From positions 744,001 to 808,000 of the forward strand of contig NZ_NIXK01000001.1 in assembly GCF_002763455.1 (NCBI RefSeq): DNA of 64,000 bases, read 5' to 3'. The DNA comes from Lentibacillus sediminis. GTDB taxonomy: Bacteria > Bacillota > Bacilli > Bacillales > Amphibacillaceae. The translations under genes were made by a program, and so were the position numbers. This document shows, piece by piece, positions 23,877 to 31,403 of this stretch (positions are counted from its first letter, which is position 1; every line of letters begins with the position of its first letter). Under the pieces are notes generated by a model that ran no database searches, had not been told where the DNA came from, and saw only the letters and a program-made list of their open reading frames with translations.

Positions 23877-23910
23877 TTCGACAATATTTTTCTTTCGAAT
23901 ATGCTATAGT
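23877..23910 (+). promoter_or_regulatory. Spo0A box and extended -10 promoter of a small gene
   Basis: TTCGACAA (23877-23884) is an exact 0A box (complement TTGTCGAA). An extended -10 TGCTATAGT ends at 23910, placing the box over the -35 region. Another TATAAT lies at 23832. The next start codon is 47 bases downstream. Confidence 0.55.
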
Positions 23911-23956
23911 ACGCATATCTGGTGAAACGGTGCGACTTAAAAAAGGTGGGAGTTTA

Positions 23957-24115
23957 ATGGGAGAGCAGGAGCGTTATAAAAATATCTTGCAGAAAGTGAT
24001 CAGTGATACGGAAAGCTCTAAGATCCAGTCTTCTCAGGAACTTATTCAGATGCTTGTAAAAGAATTGACTGGCGGATCAGGAGAGCGAAAAGATTTACAG
24101 AATATTATCAAGTAA
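23957..24115 (+). CDS. Small hypothetical protein, 52 aa
   Basis: A 52-residue protein starting MGEQERYKNILQKVISD, charged and probably helical, with no signal peptide or cysteines. I do not recognise the family. ATG 23957 follows AAAGGTGGGAG at good distance, an exact Spo0A box lies in the promoter region, and a strong terminator follows directly, so this is a well-defined single-gene unit despite its size. The 0A box suggests a role, or at least regulation, at the onset of sporulation or stationary phase. Confidence 0.75.
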   Translation: MGEQERYKNILQKVISDTESSKIQSSQELIQMLVKELTGGSGERKDLQNIIK

Positions 24116-24127
24116 AGGTAAGCAAAA

Positions 24128-24165
24128 TAAAAGCTAGTGCCGGGGAATAGGCGCTAGCTTTTTAC
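24128..24165. terminator. Strong terminator between the small gene and nagR
   Basis: AAAAGCTAGTGCC and GGCGCTAGCTTTTT form a 12-pair stem (one G-T pair) around GGGGAATA. It can act in both directions between the convergent genes. Confidence 0.9.
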
Positions 24166-24184
24166 TTGGAAAGGAAATCCGCAT

Positions 24185-24913
24185 TCACCGGTTCATTCGC
24201 ATCCTGAATTTGTATTTATCAGCCCGGTAGGCGGATTTGACATATTCCAGCGGCGTTTTTGGCTCATCATGCAAATGGGTGATTCGCTGCATCAGCAAAA
24301 CAGGGGACCCCTGTTCAATGTTTAGGTGGCTGATTTCGAAGTCACTGGCCAGGACTGCCTCAATCGTCTGATCGCCATAGGCAATGGTCAGTCCGAGCTT
24401 TTCTTCAATGAATTGGTAAAAAGAATCGGGCCAGTCTGCTTCCTGCAAATCACCGGCGACCTTCCAGGGAATATAGCTTGTTTCCACAGCAACAGGGAGA
24501 TCACTTGCCATGCGTATTCGGACAATCTCATACACCTTTTCGTTCGCACCTAGGGAAAGATTCTCTAAAGTCGCTTCGTCCGGCTCGATCAGCTGAAAAC
24601 TTAGAAGCTTGCTGGAAGGAGTCAGTCCGCGCTTTTTCATATCCTCACTAAAGCTGGTCAGTCCTGCCAGATTTTGCTCAAATTTCCTGTCGGCTATGAA
24701 GGTGCCGCGGCCTTTTTGCCGGTAGATCAAGCCCTCTGTCACCAAATTATTAATCGCCTGGCGGACGGTCATCCTGCTGATATTGTATTTTTCCGCATAT
24801 TCCCGTTCCGATGGCAACAGATCTCCTGGAGCAAGCTCACCGGATCTAATCAATTGTTTAATTTCCTCTGCCAGCTGGTAATAAATTGGCAAAGGAGATT
24901 GTTTATTAACCAT
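24185..24913 (-). CDS. nagR: GntR/HutC-type repressor of N-acetylglucosamine genes
   Basis: A 242-residue GntR-family regulator of the HutC subfamily, like B. subtilis NagR (YvoA). The winged helix-turn-helix is at about residues 10-72 (SEREYAEKYNISRMTVRQAINNL), the UTRA effector domain from about 90 to 235. ATG 24913 has AAAGGG 8 bases upstream. It is divergent from nagA-nagB and should repress them until glucosamine-6-phosphate or N-acetylglucosamine-6-phosphate binds. Candidate operators lie at 25126-25156. Confidence 0.9.
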   Translation of the reverse strand: MVNKQSPLPIYYQLAEEIKQLIRSGELAPGDLLPSEREYAEKYNISRMTVRQAINNLVTEGLIYRQKGRGTFIADRKFEQNLAGLTSFSEDMKKRGLTPSSKLLSFQLIEPDEATLENLSLGANEKVYEIVRIRMASDLPVAVETSYIPWKVAGDLQEADWPDSFYQFIEEKLGLTIAYGDQTIEAVLASDFEISHLNIEQGSPVLLMQRITHLHDEPKTPLEYVKSAYRADKYKFRMRMNR

Positions 24914-24956
24914 CAAATTGCCCTTTCTTCATGTCGTTTGTTTTTATCGCAGGTTA

Positions 24957-25105
24957 ACAGGCAGTAAATCCACCACTTCAAAAATAGGTTGGACCGCTGA
25001 ATATTTTAGGTGGGGATAACTGCCTGTAAAAGCCCGATTGGTTCAACTAACATTCAGTGGGGAGAAGCAAAAACCCCACTGAATGAAGTTTCACTTTATT
25101 AAATT
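24957..25105. repeat. Structured element with two strong hairpins between nagR and nagA
   Basis: This 290-base divergent gap has two hairpins: AGGCAGT (24959-24965) pairing with ACTGCCT (25019-25025), extended by CCACC/GGTGG, and CATTCAGTGGGG (25051-25062) with CCCCACTGAATG (25074-25085), a perfect 12-pair stem. GGTTGGAC and GGTTCAAC occur in each half. It looks like a small mobile palindromic element rather than part of nag control; I saw no second copy in this window. Confidence 0.6.
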
Positions 25106-25125
25106 TTACCAGAGTCTCCTCCCCA

Positions 25126-25156
25126 TGTATAGACCTATATAGTGGTATAGACAACT
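25126..25156 (+). promoter_or_regulatory. Candidate NagR operators upstream of nagA
   Basis: AGTGGTATAGACAACT (25141-25156) resembles the TGGTCTAGACCA-type palindrome bound by DasR/NagR-class repressors. A second half-like copy GTATAGACCTATAT (25126-25139) adjoins it. A possible -10, TATACT, follows at 25166-25171, so a bound repressor would cover the promoter. Confidence 0.6.
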
Positions 25157-25208
25157 AGTATTTGATATACTACGTTTAAACAGCAGAAAAGAGGAAGGGT
25201 GAAGTAGA

Positions 25209-26384
25209 ATGAGCAATGCATCCTTATATATAAAAAATATCACGGTCTACACAGAAAATGAAATTATTCCTAACGGCGCGATTTATGTGGAGAACGGAAA
25301 AATTATCGCTGCAGGGGAGCAAGAATCGGTCAGCCCAAAGGTGCCAGCACATACTCCTCGGCTTGACGGGAAAAATCTTAATGCCATTCCCGGTTTTATC
25401 GACGGTCATATCCATGGCGCAAATGGGGCAGATGTGATGGATGCGACAGAAGAGGCCTTGGATAGGGTGGCGGAGGTGTTGCCACAGGAAGGGACAACCA
25501 GTTTTTTGGCAACGACGATTACGCAGTCCCATGAGAATATTGAAAAGGCTTTGCAGACAGTTGCTGATTATTCCAATAAACCTGGGCAGGCGGACATCCT
25601 TGGCATCCATCTCGAAGGACCGTTTGTGGAAAAAAGCAAGGCTGGTGCACAGCCGGCTGCTTACATCACAAAACCGGATTTGGCGCTGTTTAACAAATGG
25701 CAGGAATTGTCCGGAAATAAAATCAGGACGATTACCATGGCGCCGGAGCATGATGCAGATGGTGAATTTATCCGTCAGCTGAAAGCGTCAGGTGTCAATG
25801 TTTCGGCAGGACATACGGATGCTGATTTTGCCGGAATGAAACAGGCTGTGGCCCATGGGGTGGGGCAGCTCACCCATCTGTGCAATGCGATGAACGGTAT
25901 CCACCACCGCGATATCGGAGCTGTCGGTGCTGCTTTTCAGCTGAATGAACTGCGTGCAGAACTGATTGCTGACGGCATTCATGTCTCAAGGGAGATGCTG
26001 GAGCTGATTTATCAGAATGTCGGCAAGGAGCGCCTGATCCTGATTACGGATGCAATGCGTGCGAAATGCCTCTCTGCCGGTGATTATGAACTGGGCGGAC
26101 AGCCGGTAATGGTGACAGAGGACCGTGCCGTGCTGGAAGACGGAACACTGGCGGGCAGTATTTTGAAAATGGAAGATGCCGCCAAACTCATGCTGGATAT
26201 TGCAGGCGGATCTATACAGGACATCATTGCCATGGCCTCGATGAATCCGGCCAAACAGCTGGGTGTATTTGCAGAAAAGGGAAGCATCACACCGGGAAAA
26301 GATGCAGATATTTTGTTGGTGGAGGATGACTTAACAGTAAAGACAACGATTTGCCGCGGTATGGTCGCGCATGACAGGAGGTAA
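25209..26384 (+). CDS. nagA: N-acetylglucosamine-6-phosphate deacetylase
   Basis: NagA, 391 residues, of the amidohydrolase superfamily; it converts GlcNAc-6-phosphate to glucosamine-6-phosphate and acetate in the cytosol. Motifs: PGFIDGHIHGANG (metal-binding His pair), GIHLEGPFV (Glu ligand), SAGHTDA, LTHLCNAMNGIHHRD and LITDAMRA (catalytic Asp). ATG 25209 has GAGGAAGG upstream. nagB follows 4 bases after the stop, forming an operon, with the repressor gene divergent. Supplies amino sugar from chitin or recycled peptidoglycan to glycolysis. Confidence 0.95.
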   Translation: MSNASLYIKNITVYTENEIIPNGAIYVENGKIIAAGEQESVSPKVPAHTPRLDGKNLNAIPGFIDGHIHGANGADVMDATEEALDRVAEVLPQEGTTSFLATTITQSHENIEKALQTVADYSNKPGQADILGIHLEGPFVEKSKAGAQPAAYITKPDLALFNKWQELSGNKIRTITMAPEHDADGEFIRQLKASGVNVSAGHTDADFAGMKQAVAHGVGQLTHLCNAMNGIHHRDIGAVGAAFQLNELRAELIADGIHVSREMLELIYQNVGKERLILITDAMRAKCLSAGDYELGGQPVMVTEDRAVLEDGTLAGSILKMEDAAKLMLDIAGGSIQDIIAMASMNPAKQLGVFAEKGSITPGKDADILLVEDDLTVKTTICRGMVAHDRR

Positions 26385-26388
26385 GCAA

Positions 26389-27114
26389 ATGGACATTATA
26401 AAAGTAAAAGACTACCAAGAGATGAGCGAAAAGGCTTGCTCCCACGTGATAAACAATATCCACCGGCAGGACGCACCGGTGCTGGGTCTTGCTACCGGCT
26501 CGACCCCGGAAGGATTATATAAGCAGCTGATCGAAAAATATCGGCAGAAGAAAGTGTCATTCGAGCAAACCACAACCTTTAATCTGGATGAATATGTCGG
26601 TCTCGAAAACGATGATCGGAACAGCTATCATTATTACATGCAGGAAAAACTGTTCAACCACATCGATATTTCGGCTGAGAAGGCGAACCTGCCGAATGGT
26701 TCGGCGGCTGATCTGGAGCAGGAATGCAGAAATTATGAAGCACAGATTCAGCAGGCAAACGGTATCGACCTGCAAATATTGGGAATCGGATTAAATGGCC
26801 ATATTGGCTTTAATGAGCCAGGGGTTTCTTTTGCCAGCAGAACTCATGTCGTAGATCTTGCTGCTTCTACCAGAGAGGCAAATGCCAGGTTTTTCCCTTC
26901 ATTGGAGGATGTGCCAACGCAAGCGATCACCATGGGGATAGAAACCATCATGGAAAGTAAGGCCATCTTATTGCTCGTTTCCGGCAAACAGAAAACTGAA
27001 GCAGTTGCCAGGTTCGTGAATGGCGAGATTTCCGAGGGTTTCCCGGCATCGGTGCTCCAGCAGCATCCGCAAGTTACGTTGATTGCTGATGAAGCGGCGC
27101 TTGGTGAGGTGTAG
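26389..27114 (+). CDS. nagB: Glucosamine-6-phosphate deaminase
   Basis: NagB, 241 residues, converts glucosamine-6-phosphate to fructose-6-phosphate and ammonia. Motifs: GLATGSTPEGLY (phosphate binding), TTFNLDEYVGL (catalytic Asp), ILGIGLNGHIGFNEPG (Asn/His relay) and ALLLVSGKQKTEAV-like C-terminus. ATG 26389 follows AGGAGG at good distance; the gene starts 4 bases after the nagA stop. The protein is the short Bacillus form lacking the allosteric extension of E. coli NagB. Confidence 0.95.
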   Translation: MDIIKVKDYQEMSEKACSHVINNIHRQDAPVLGLATGSTPEGLYKQLIEKYRQKKVSFEQTTTFNLDEYVGLENDDRNSYHYYMQEKLFNHIDISAEKANLPNGSAADLEQECRNYEAQIQQANGIDLQILGIGLNGHIGFNEPGVSFASRTHVVDLAASTREANARFFPSLEDVPTQAITMGIETIMESKAILLLVSGKQKTEAVARFVNGEISEGFPASVLQQHPQVTLIADEAALGEV

Positions 27115-27130
27115 GCGGTAATGCTGAGAC

Positions 27131-27230
27131 GGGGGCGAGCAGCGTCGGCAGCATGTCAACTTGAGCGGCAGGGAATCAACCGGAATCGAGGCTAAATCAA
27201 CCAGAAGCGAGCAAATGTTAATCTCGCTCC
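27131..27230. repeat. Degenerate 20-21 bp period array after nagB
   Basis: The 270-base gap between nagB and the convergent yvyE gene has no gene. It contains TCAACTTG (27156), TCAACCGG (27176) and TCAACCAG (27197) at 20 and 21 base spacing, interleaved with GCGAGC-type cores (27135, 27207). This resembles a decayed version of the array after pxpA, whose last unit is TCAACCGA. Confidence 0.45.
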
Positions 27231-27384
27231 GCTGCTGGCTGACCCCCGGGACAGACAGCTGAAGTTCACGAACCGAATGCTGAATTTCTCTTGATAAGAG
27301 CTTAACAACAATATTTCTGCAGCCTCCACAGAGCGGCTGCCCGCTCGCCGTACCACTCCGGTCCGCTCGTCTCCAAACACCCCT

Positions 27385-28032
27385 TCAATCTACCGTCGAC
27401 TCCACTTCCGTCTCCACATAAACCTGTTTCACCTCGGCAATTTCAGCCTGACCGCTGGTGAGATCTGTGATCCACTCCCGAAATGGTTTTGTCTCATCCA
27501 TTTTTACATAAACAATCATTTCCACATTTTCCATATAAAGGATTTCATCCAATATATGCAGAGAATTGCGGATTTCATTTTCCAGTTTACCTAGCAGGGT
27601 GTAGTCAATAGTAACAGAAAATCCTTGCATCAGCTCGCGTTTGACAATTCCAGTAGTACGAATGGCCTGTGAGGTGGTGCTGCCGTAAGCACGGATCAGT
27701 CCACCGGCGCCGAGTTTGATTCCTCCAAAATATCTCGTCACAACAATTGCCGTATCTTTCAGTCCCTGTTTCTTCAGTACTTCTAGCATCGGCACCCCAG
27801 CCGTACCGCTGGGCTCTCCGTCGTCATTTGCTTTTTGGATCTGATCATTTTCGCCGATCATATAGGCGGAACAGTTATGATTGGCATTCGGGTGTTTTTT
27901 CTTGATTTCCTGGATGAATTGCTGGGCCGCTTCTTCTGTTTCAGTCCGCCTGACATATCCGATAAATCGGGACTTTTGGATGATCTGTTCATCGTTTCCT
28001 TCCTGTTTTACGGTGAAATATTTTTTTAACAT
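27385..28032 (-). CDS. yvyE: YigZ/IMPACT family protein YvyE
   Basis: A 215-residue protein of the YigZ/IMPACT (UPF0029) family. The N-terminal domain holds SRFIGYV, NHNCSAYMIG, NDDGEPSGTAG.PML and VTRYFGGIKLGAGGLIRAYG, all characteristic; the C-terminal DUF1949-like domain follows from about residue 140. ATG 28032 is the start. In Bacillus the gene is divergent from degS, exactly as here, which supports orthology. Eukaryotic IMPACT affects translation control through Gcn2; the bacterial role is unclear. Confidence 0.9.
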   Translation of the reverse strand: MLKKYFTVKQEGNDEQIIQKSRFIGYVRRTETEEAAQQFIQEIKKKHPNANHNCSAYMIGENDQIQKANDDGEPSGTAGVPMLEVLKKQGLKDTAIVVTRYFGGIKLGAGGLIRAYGSTTSQAIRTTGIVKRELMQGFSVTIDYTLLGKLENEIRNSLHILDEILYMENVEMIVYVKMDETKPFREWITDLTSGQAEIAEVKQVYVETEVESTVD

Positions 28033-28173
28033 GTAAATTCACTCTCCTATATCCACCATTTTAGTATATAATAGAGGATAAAATAACGATAGAATTTGCA
28101 TTATCTGAGAGGAAAGACCCTATTAAACGGTCGCATTATTGCGTATAATTATTACATAGGTTGGTGGAAGAAA

Positions 28174-29325
28174 ATGGCACAGAAGCTGAACGAGAAAGCG
28201 CTCGACTACATTATTGATGAAATGATCGAGGTTGTGGAGAACTCGAAGGATGAAATCTTCCATATCAGTGAGGAAGCGCGCAAGGAACACGAACAGCTGG
28301 TGCAAGAATTGCAGGAGACGAAAGTACAGGTCCTCCGGCACATAGAAAACGGAGAACAGCTGGAGCAGAAGGTGCGCTATTCCCGGCAGCGGCTGGCTGA
28401 GGTCAGCAGGTATTTTGACAGATACAAAGAAGACGAGATTCGCGATGTTTATGAAAATACCCATGAGATGCAGACAAAACTGGCCATGCTGCAACAGGAG
28501 GAAAAATCGCTCCGGGAAAAACGGGACTACCTGGAAAGAAGGCTGATCACCCTCAGTCAGACGATTGAGCGGGCAGAAGGGCTTGCTGGTAAAATCGCAG
28601 TAATCCTTAACTACTTGCATGATGATTTTCGCCAGGTTAATGAAATTATTGCTGATGCAAAAGAGAAACAAGAATTTGGGCTGAAAATTATTGAAGCACA
28701 GGAAGAGGAGCGGCGAAAAATTTCCCGGGAAATCCATGATGGGCCAGCGCAAATGCTTGCCAATATCCTTCTTCGCTCGGAACTCATCGACCGGTCATTC
28801 CGGGAAAAGGACATCGAGCAGGCCTTGCTCGAAATACGGGATATACGGAAAATGATCCGATCCTCTCTTTATGAAGTCCGGCGAATTATTTATGATTTGC
28901 GGCCAATGGCACTCGATGATCTGGGACTCGTCCCTACCATCAAACGTTATGTTGCCACCATATCCGACTATAGTGATACCACATTAGAGTTTACTTCTAT
29001 CGGAGAAGATAAGCGGGTGAATCAAAACTATGAAATTGCCTTTTTTCGGCTGATCCAAGAATCAATTCAAAATGCACTGAAGCATGCGAATGCATCCTTG
29101 ATCAAAGTAAAACTGGAAATTCGGTGCGATTATATTACCGTAGTTGTAAGGGATAATGGAAAGGGGTTTGATCCGGCAGAGAAAAAAGATAAATCGTTTG
29201 GCTTAATCGGTATGCGTGAACGGGTGGAGCTCCTGGAAGGGGAAATGAGCATTGATTCCAGATTGAACAAGGGCACAACGATTATGATCAGGGTTCCTTA
29301 CAATGCCAAGCTGGAAAATGCTTAA
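28174..29325 (+). CDS. degS: DegS cytosolic sensor histidine kinase
   Basis: DegS, 383 residues (385 in B. subtilis), a soluble histidine kinase. A long coiled-coil sensor region covers about residues 20-170, then the HisKA_3 motif EEERRKISREIHDGPAQ with phospho-acceptor His188, and an ATPase domain with NALKHANA (N box), VVVRDNGKGFD and FGLIGMRERVELL (G boxes). I chose ATG 28174 since GGTGGA is 6-7 bases upstream and the product starts like B. subtilis DegS; the frame is open further up but without a site. It phosphorylates DegU, encoded 100 bases downstream. Confidence 0.95.
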   Translation: MAQKLNEKALDYIIDEMIEVVENSKDEIFHISEEARKEHEQLVQELQETKVQVLRHIENGEQLEQKVRYSRQRLAEVSRYFDRYKEDEIRDVYENTHEMQTKLAMLQQEEKSLREKRDYLERRLITLSQTIERAEGLAGKIAVILNYLHDDFRQVNEIIADAKEKQEFGLKIIEAQEEERRKISREIHDGPAQMLANILLRSELIDRSFREKDIEQALLEIRDIRKMIRSSLYEVRRIIYDLRPMALDDLGLVPTIKRYVATISDYSDTTLEFTSIGEDKRVNQNYEIAFFRLIQESIQNALKHANASLIKVKLEIRCDYITVVVRDNGKGFDPAEKKDKSFGLIGMRERVELLEGEMSIDSRLNKGTTIMIRVPYNAKLENA

Positions 29326-29425
29326 CGAATCGCAGTTTCAAACCGACATAGAGAGAAATGAACGATCATCTTTCATAATTAAATGGTAATAGAACAAAGC
29401 GACACAGACTTAGGAGGAGCACAAG

Positions 29426-30118
29426 ATGAGAACAGAAAAACCAATCCGAATTGTGTTAATTGATGATCACAAGTTATTCCGGGAAGGTGTCAAGCGCATC
29501 CTGGATTTTGAGCCTTCTTTTAAAACGGTGGCTGAAGGGGAAGACGGAAGTGAAGCGGCAAGGCTGGTAAAGCAGCATAAGCCGGATGTTGTTTTAATGG
29601 ACATCAATATGCCGAACATGAATGGTGTGCAGGCGACAAAGGACCTGGTGCGATTTTTCCCTGATGCGCGTGTCATCATATTATCCATCCATGATGATGA
29701 GAGCTATGTATCACATGCGCTGCAAACAGGTGCACAAGGTTACCTCTTGAAAGAAATGGACTCGGACGCGCTGATCGAGGCGATTAAAGTTGTCCATGAA
29801 GGAGGTTCGTATCTGCATCCTAAAGTCACTCATAATCTTGTCCAGGAATACCGTCGGCTGTCGAAAGAAAATATCACCGGCATCGCGGAGAATAAAGTGG
29901 AGTACCGCAGACCGCTGCACATCCTGACGAAACGCGAAAGCCAGGTACTGCAGCTGCTGGCGGACGGAAAGAGCAACCGCGCCGTGGCAGAGTCGCTGTA
30001 TATTAGTGAAAAAACGGTAAAAAACCATGTCAGCAATATTTTGCAGAAAATGAACTGCACGGACCGCACCCAGGCTGTTGTGGCAGCAATCAAAAAAGGC
30101 TGGGTGGAAGTTGTATAG
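29426..30118 (+). CDS. degU: DegU response regulator
   Basis: DegU, 230 residues, NarL/FixJ type. The receiver has the acidic pair in LIDDHKLF and phospho-acceptor Asp59 in [10 protein letters not shown]; the LuxR-type DNA-binding domain is [38 protein letters not shown] split around residues 165-205. ATG 29426 follows AGGAGG. DegU controls secreted enzymes, competence, motility and matrix formation, so it links this region to the matrix locus at 18-22 kb and to the com and fla genes just downstream. Confidence 0.96.
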   Translation: MRTEKPIRIVLIDDHKLFREGVKRILDFEPSFKTVAEGEDGSEAARLVKQHKPDVVLMDINMPNMNGVQATKDLVRFFPDARVIILSIHDDESYVSHALQTGAQGYLLKEMDSDALIEAIKVVHEGGSYLHPKVTHNLVQEYRRLSKENITGIAENKVEYRRPLHILTKRESQVLQLLADGKSNRAVAESLYISEKTVKNHVSNILQKMNCTDRTQAVVAAIKKGWVEVV

Positions 30119-30200
30119 TACGAGAATAAGACATTTATATTTACCCTGATGCCTGGTGGTGTCAGGGTATTTTTGAAAGTGTATGGCAGATTTATAGCCT

Positions 30201-30400
30201 CAGGCGGAAGCTTTCCCTCTCGGGCGGAAATTTTTGCTCCCGGGCGGAAGTTTTCTCTCACGGGCGGAAGTTTCTGCTCACGGGCGGAAGTTTCCTCTCA
30301 CGGGCGGAAGTTTCCTCTCACGGGCGGAAGTTTTCTCTCACGGGCGGAAGTTTTTGCTCTCGGGCGGAAGTTCTCACTCTCGACCGGAAGTTTTCCCTCT
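30201..30400. repeat. Tandem array, ten units of exactly 20 bp
   Basis: Ten head-to-tail units of 20 bases fill 30201-30400, with consensus CGGGCGGAAGTTTYCTCTCA. Central units are almost identical and the outer ones diverge, the pattern of an array that grows and decays by slippage. It lies 83 bases after degU and about 100 before degV. There is no dyad within the unit and no spacers. All three plus-strand frames stay open through it because the unit has no stop, but no start has a ribosome site. A reverse-oriented relative is at 59811. Confidence 0.95.
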
Positions 30401-30508
30401 TATCAAAATCACATTCAGTAATGCAATTTCCGGCAGGTTAATGTAAAATAAGCCTAGACAATGATCCTATTAAACATAAATCATTACATGGAAGAGGAGA
30501 AGGTATTC

Positions 30509-31351
30509 ATGAAGGTTGCTGTAATGACGGATAGTACGGCTTACATCCCGACTGCGGAACGGGAAAAACATGGCATTCACATGCTGCCGCTGAGTGTCGT
30601 GTTTGGCGATGATTCCTATGAAGAAGAAATCGAAATAACGACGGAGGAATTCTACCGGAAATTAAAAGAATCCGAGCATTTTCCGAAAAGCTCCCAGCCA
30701 TCCATTGGCTATATGACAAGTAAACTGGAAGAGCTGGCCAAGGAATATGATGCAGTGGTCTCGATTCATTTGTCGAGCGGAATCAGCGGCACGTATCAAA
30801 CCATGGTAGCTGCCGGAGAAACGGTAGAAGGAATTGAAGTATATCCTTATGATTCGGAACTGAGTGCGATGGGGCAGGGCTTTTATGTGCTGGAGGCTGC
30901 ACGGATGGCCAAAGAAAACCGCTCGGCGGAGGAGATTGTTCAGCGGCTTGATGAGATGAAGCAAACGATCCGCGCTTATTTCATGGTGGATAATCTCACC
31001 AATCTGCATCGCGGCGGCCGGTTGAACGGGGCTCAAGCGCTGGTGGGAAGCATGCTGAAGGTGAAGCCGATCCTGCATTTCGTTGATAAAGTGATTGTTC
31101 CATTTGAAAAAATCCGCACCCGCAAAAAAGCGCTCAACCGCATTTTCAGTTTGCTGGAGGAAGATGCGCAAAAAGGGGACAAGCTGGTCGTTTCGTTCAT
31201 CCATGCCAATAATGAACAGGCTGCGGTGGAGCTGAAAGATACCTTTCTGAAAAGATACCCGTCCCATGATGCATCTGTCAGTTATTTCGGCCCTGTGATC
31301 GGTACCCATTTAGGGGAAGGTGCTGTTGGCATTACCTGGTATAAGGAATAA
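30509..31351 (+). CDS. degV: DegV family fatty-acid-binding protein
   Basis: A 280-residue DegV/FakB-like protein. It begins VAVMTDSTAYIP (the family DSxxD-type site) and has KSSQPSIGYM, HLSSGISGTYQ (lipid headgroup contact region) and NLTNLHRGGRLNGAQALVGSMLKVKPIL. DegV proteins bind fatty acids; FakB homologues present them to the kinase FakA. ATG 30509 has AGGAGAAGG upstream. The position after degU matches B. subtilis degV (yviA), hence the symbol. Confidence 0.92.
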   Translation: MKVAVMTDSTAYIPTAEREKHGIHMLPLSVVFGDDSYEEEIEITTEEFYRKLKESEHFPKSSQPSIGYMTSKLEELAKEYDAVVSIHLSSGISGTYQTMVAAGETVEGIEVYPYDSELSAMGQGFYVLEAARMAKENRSAEEIVQRLDEMKQTIRAYFMVDNLTNLHRGGRLNGAQALVGSMLKVKPILHFVDKVIVPFEKIRTRKKALNRIFSLLEEDAQKGDKLVVSFIHANNEQAAVELKDTFLKRYPSHDASVSYFGPVIGTHLGEGAVGITWYKE

Positions 31352-31403
31352 TGCTAAATGCTGCGGCATCTGCCGCAGCTTTACCCCAAAAGGAGTGAAA
31401 CAA

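Noticed and set aside
30201-30400. CRISPR array
   Set aside because: Units are contiguous 20-mers without spacers, and no cas gene is near.
30149-30446. Two plus-strand reading frames across the 20-bp array giving a repetitive peptide (SRAEVSSHGRKFPLTGG type)
   Set aside because: The 20-base unit has no stop in any frame, so all frames stay open. No ribosome site precedes a start, and the unit length is not a multiple of three.
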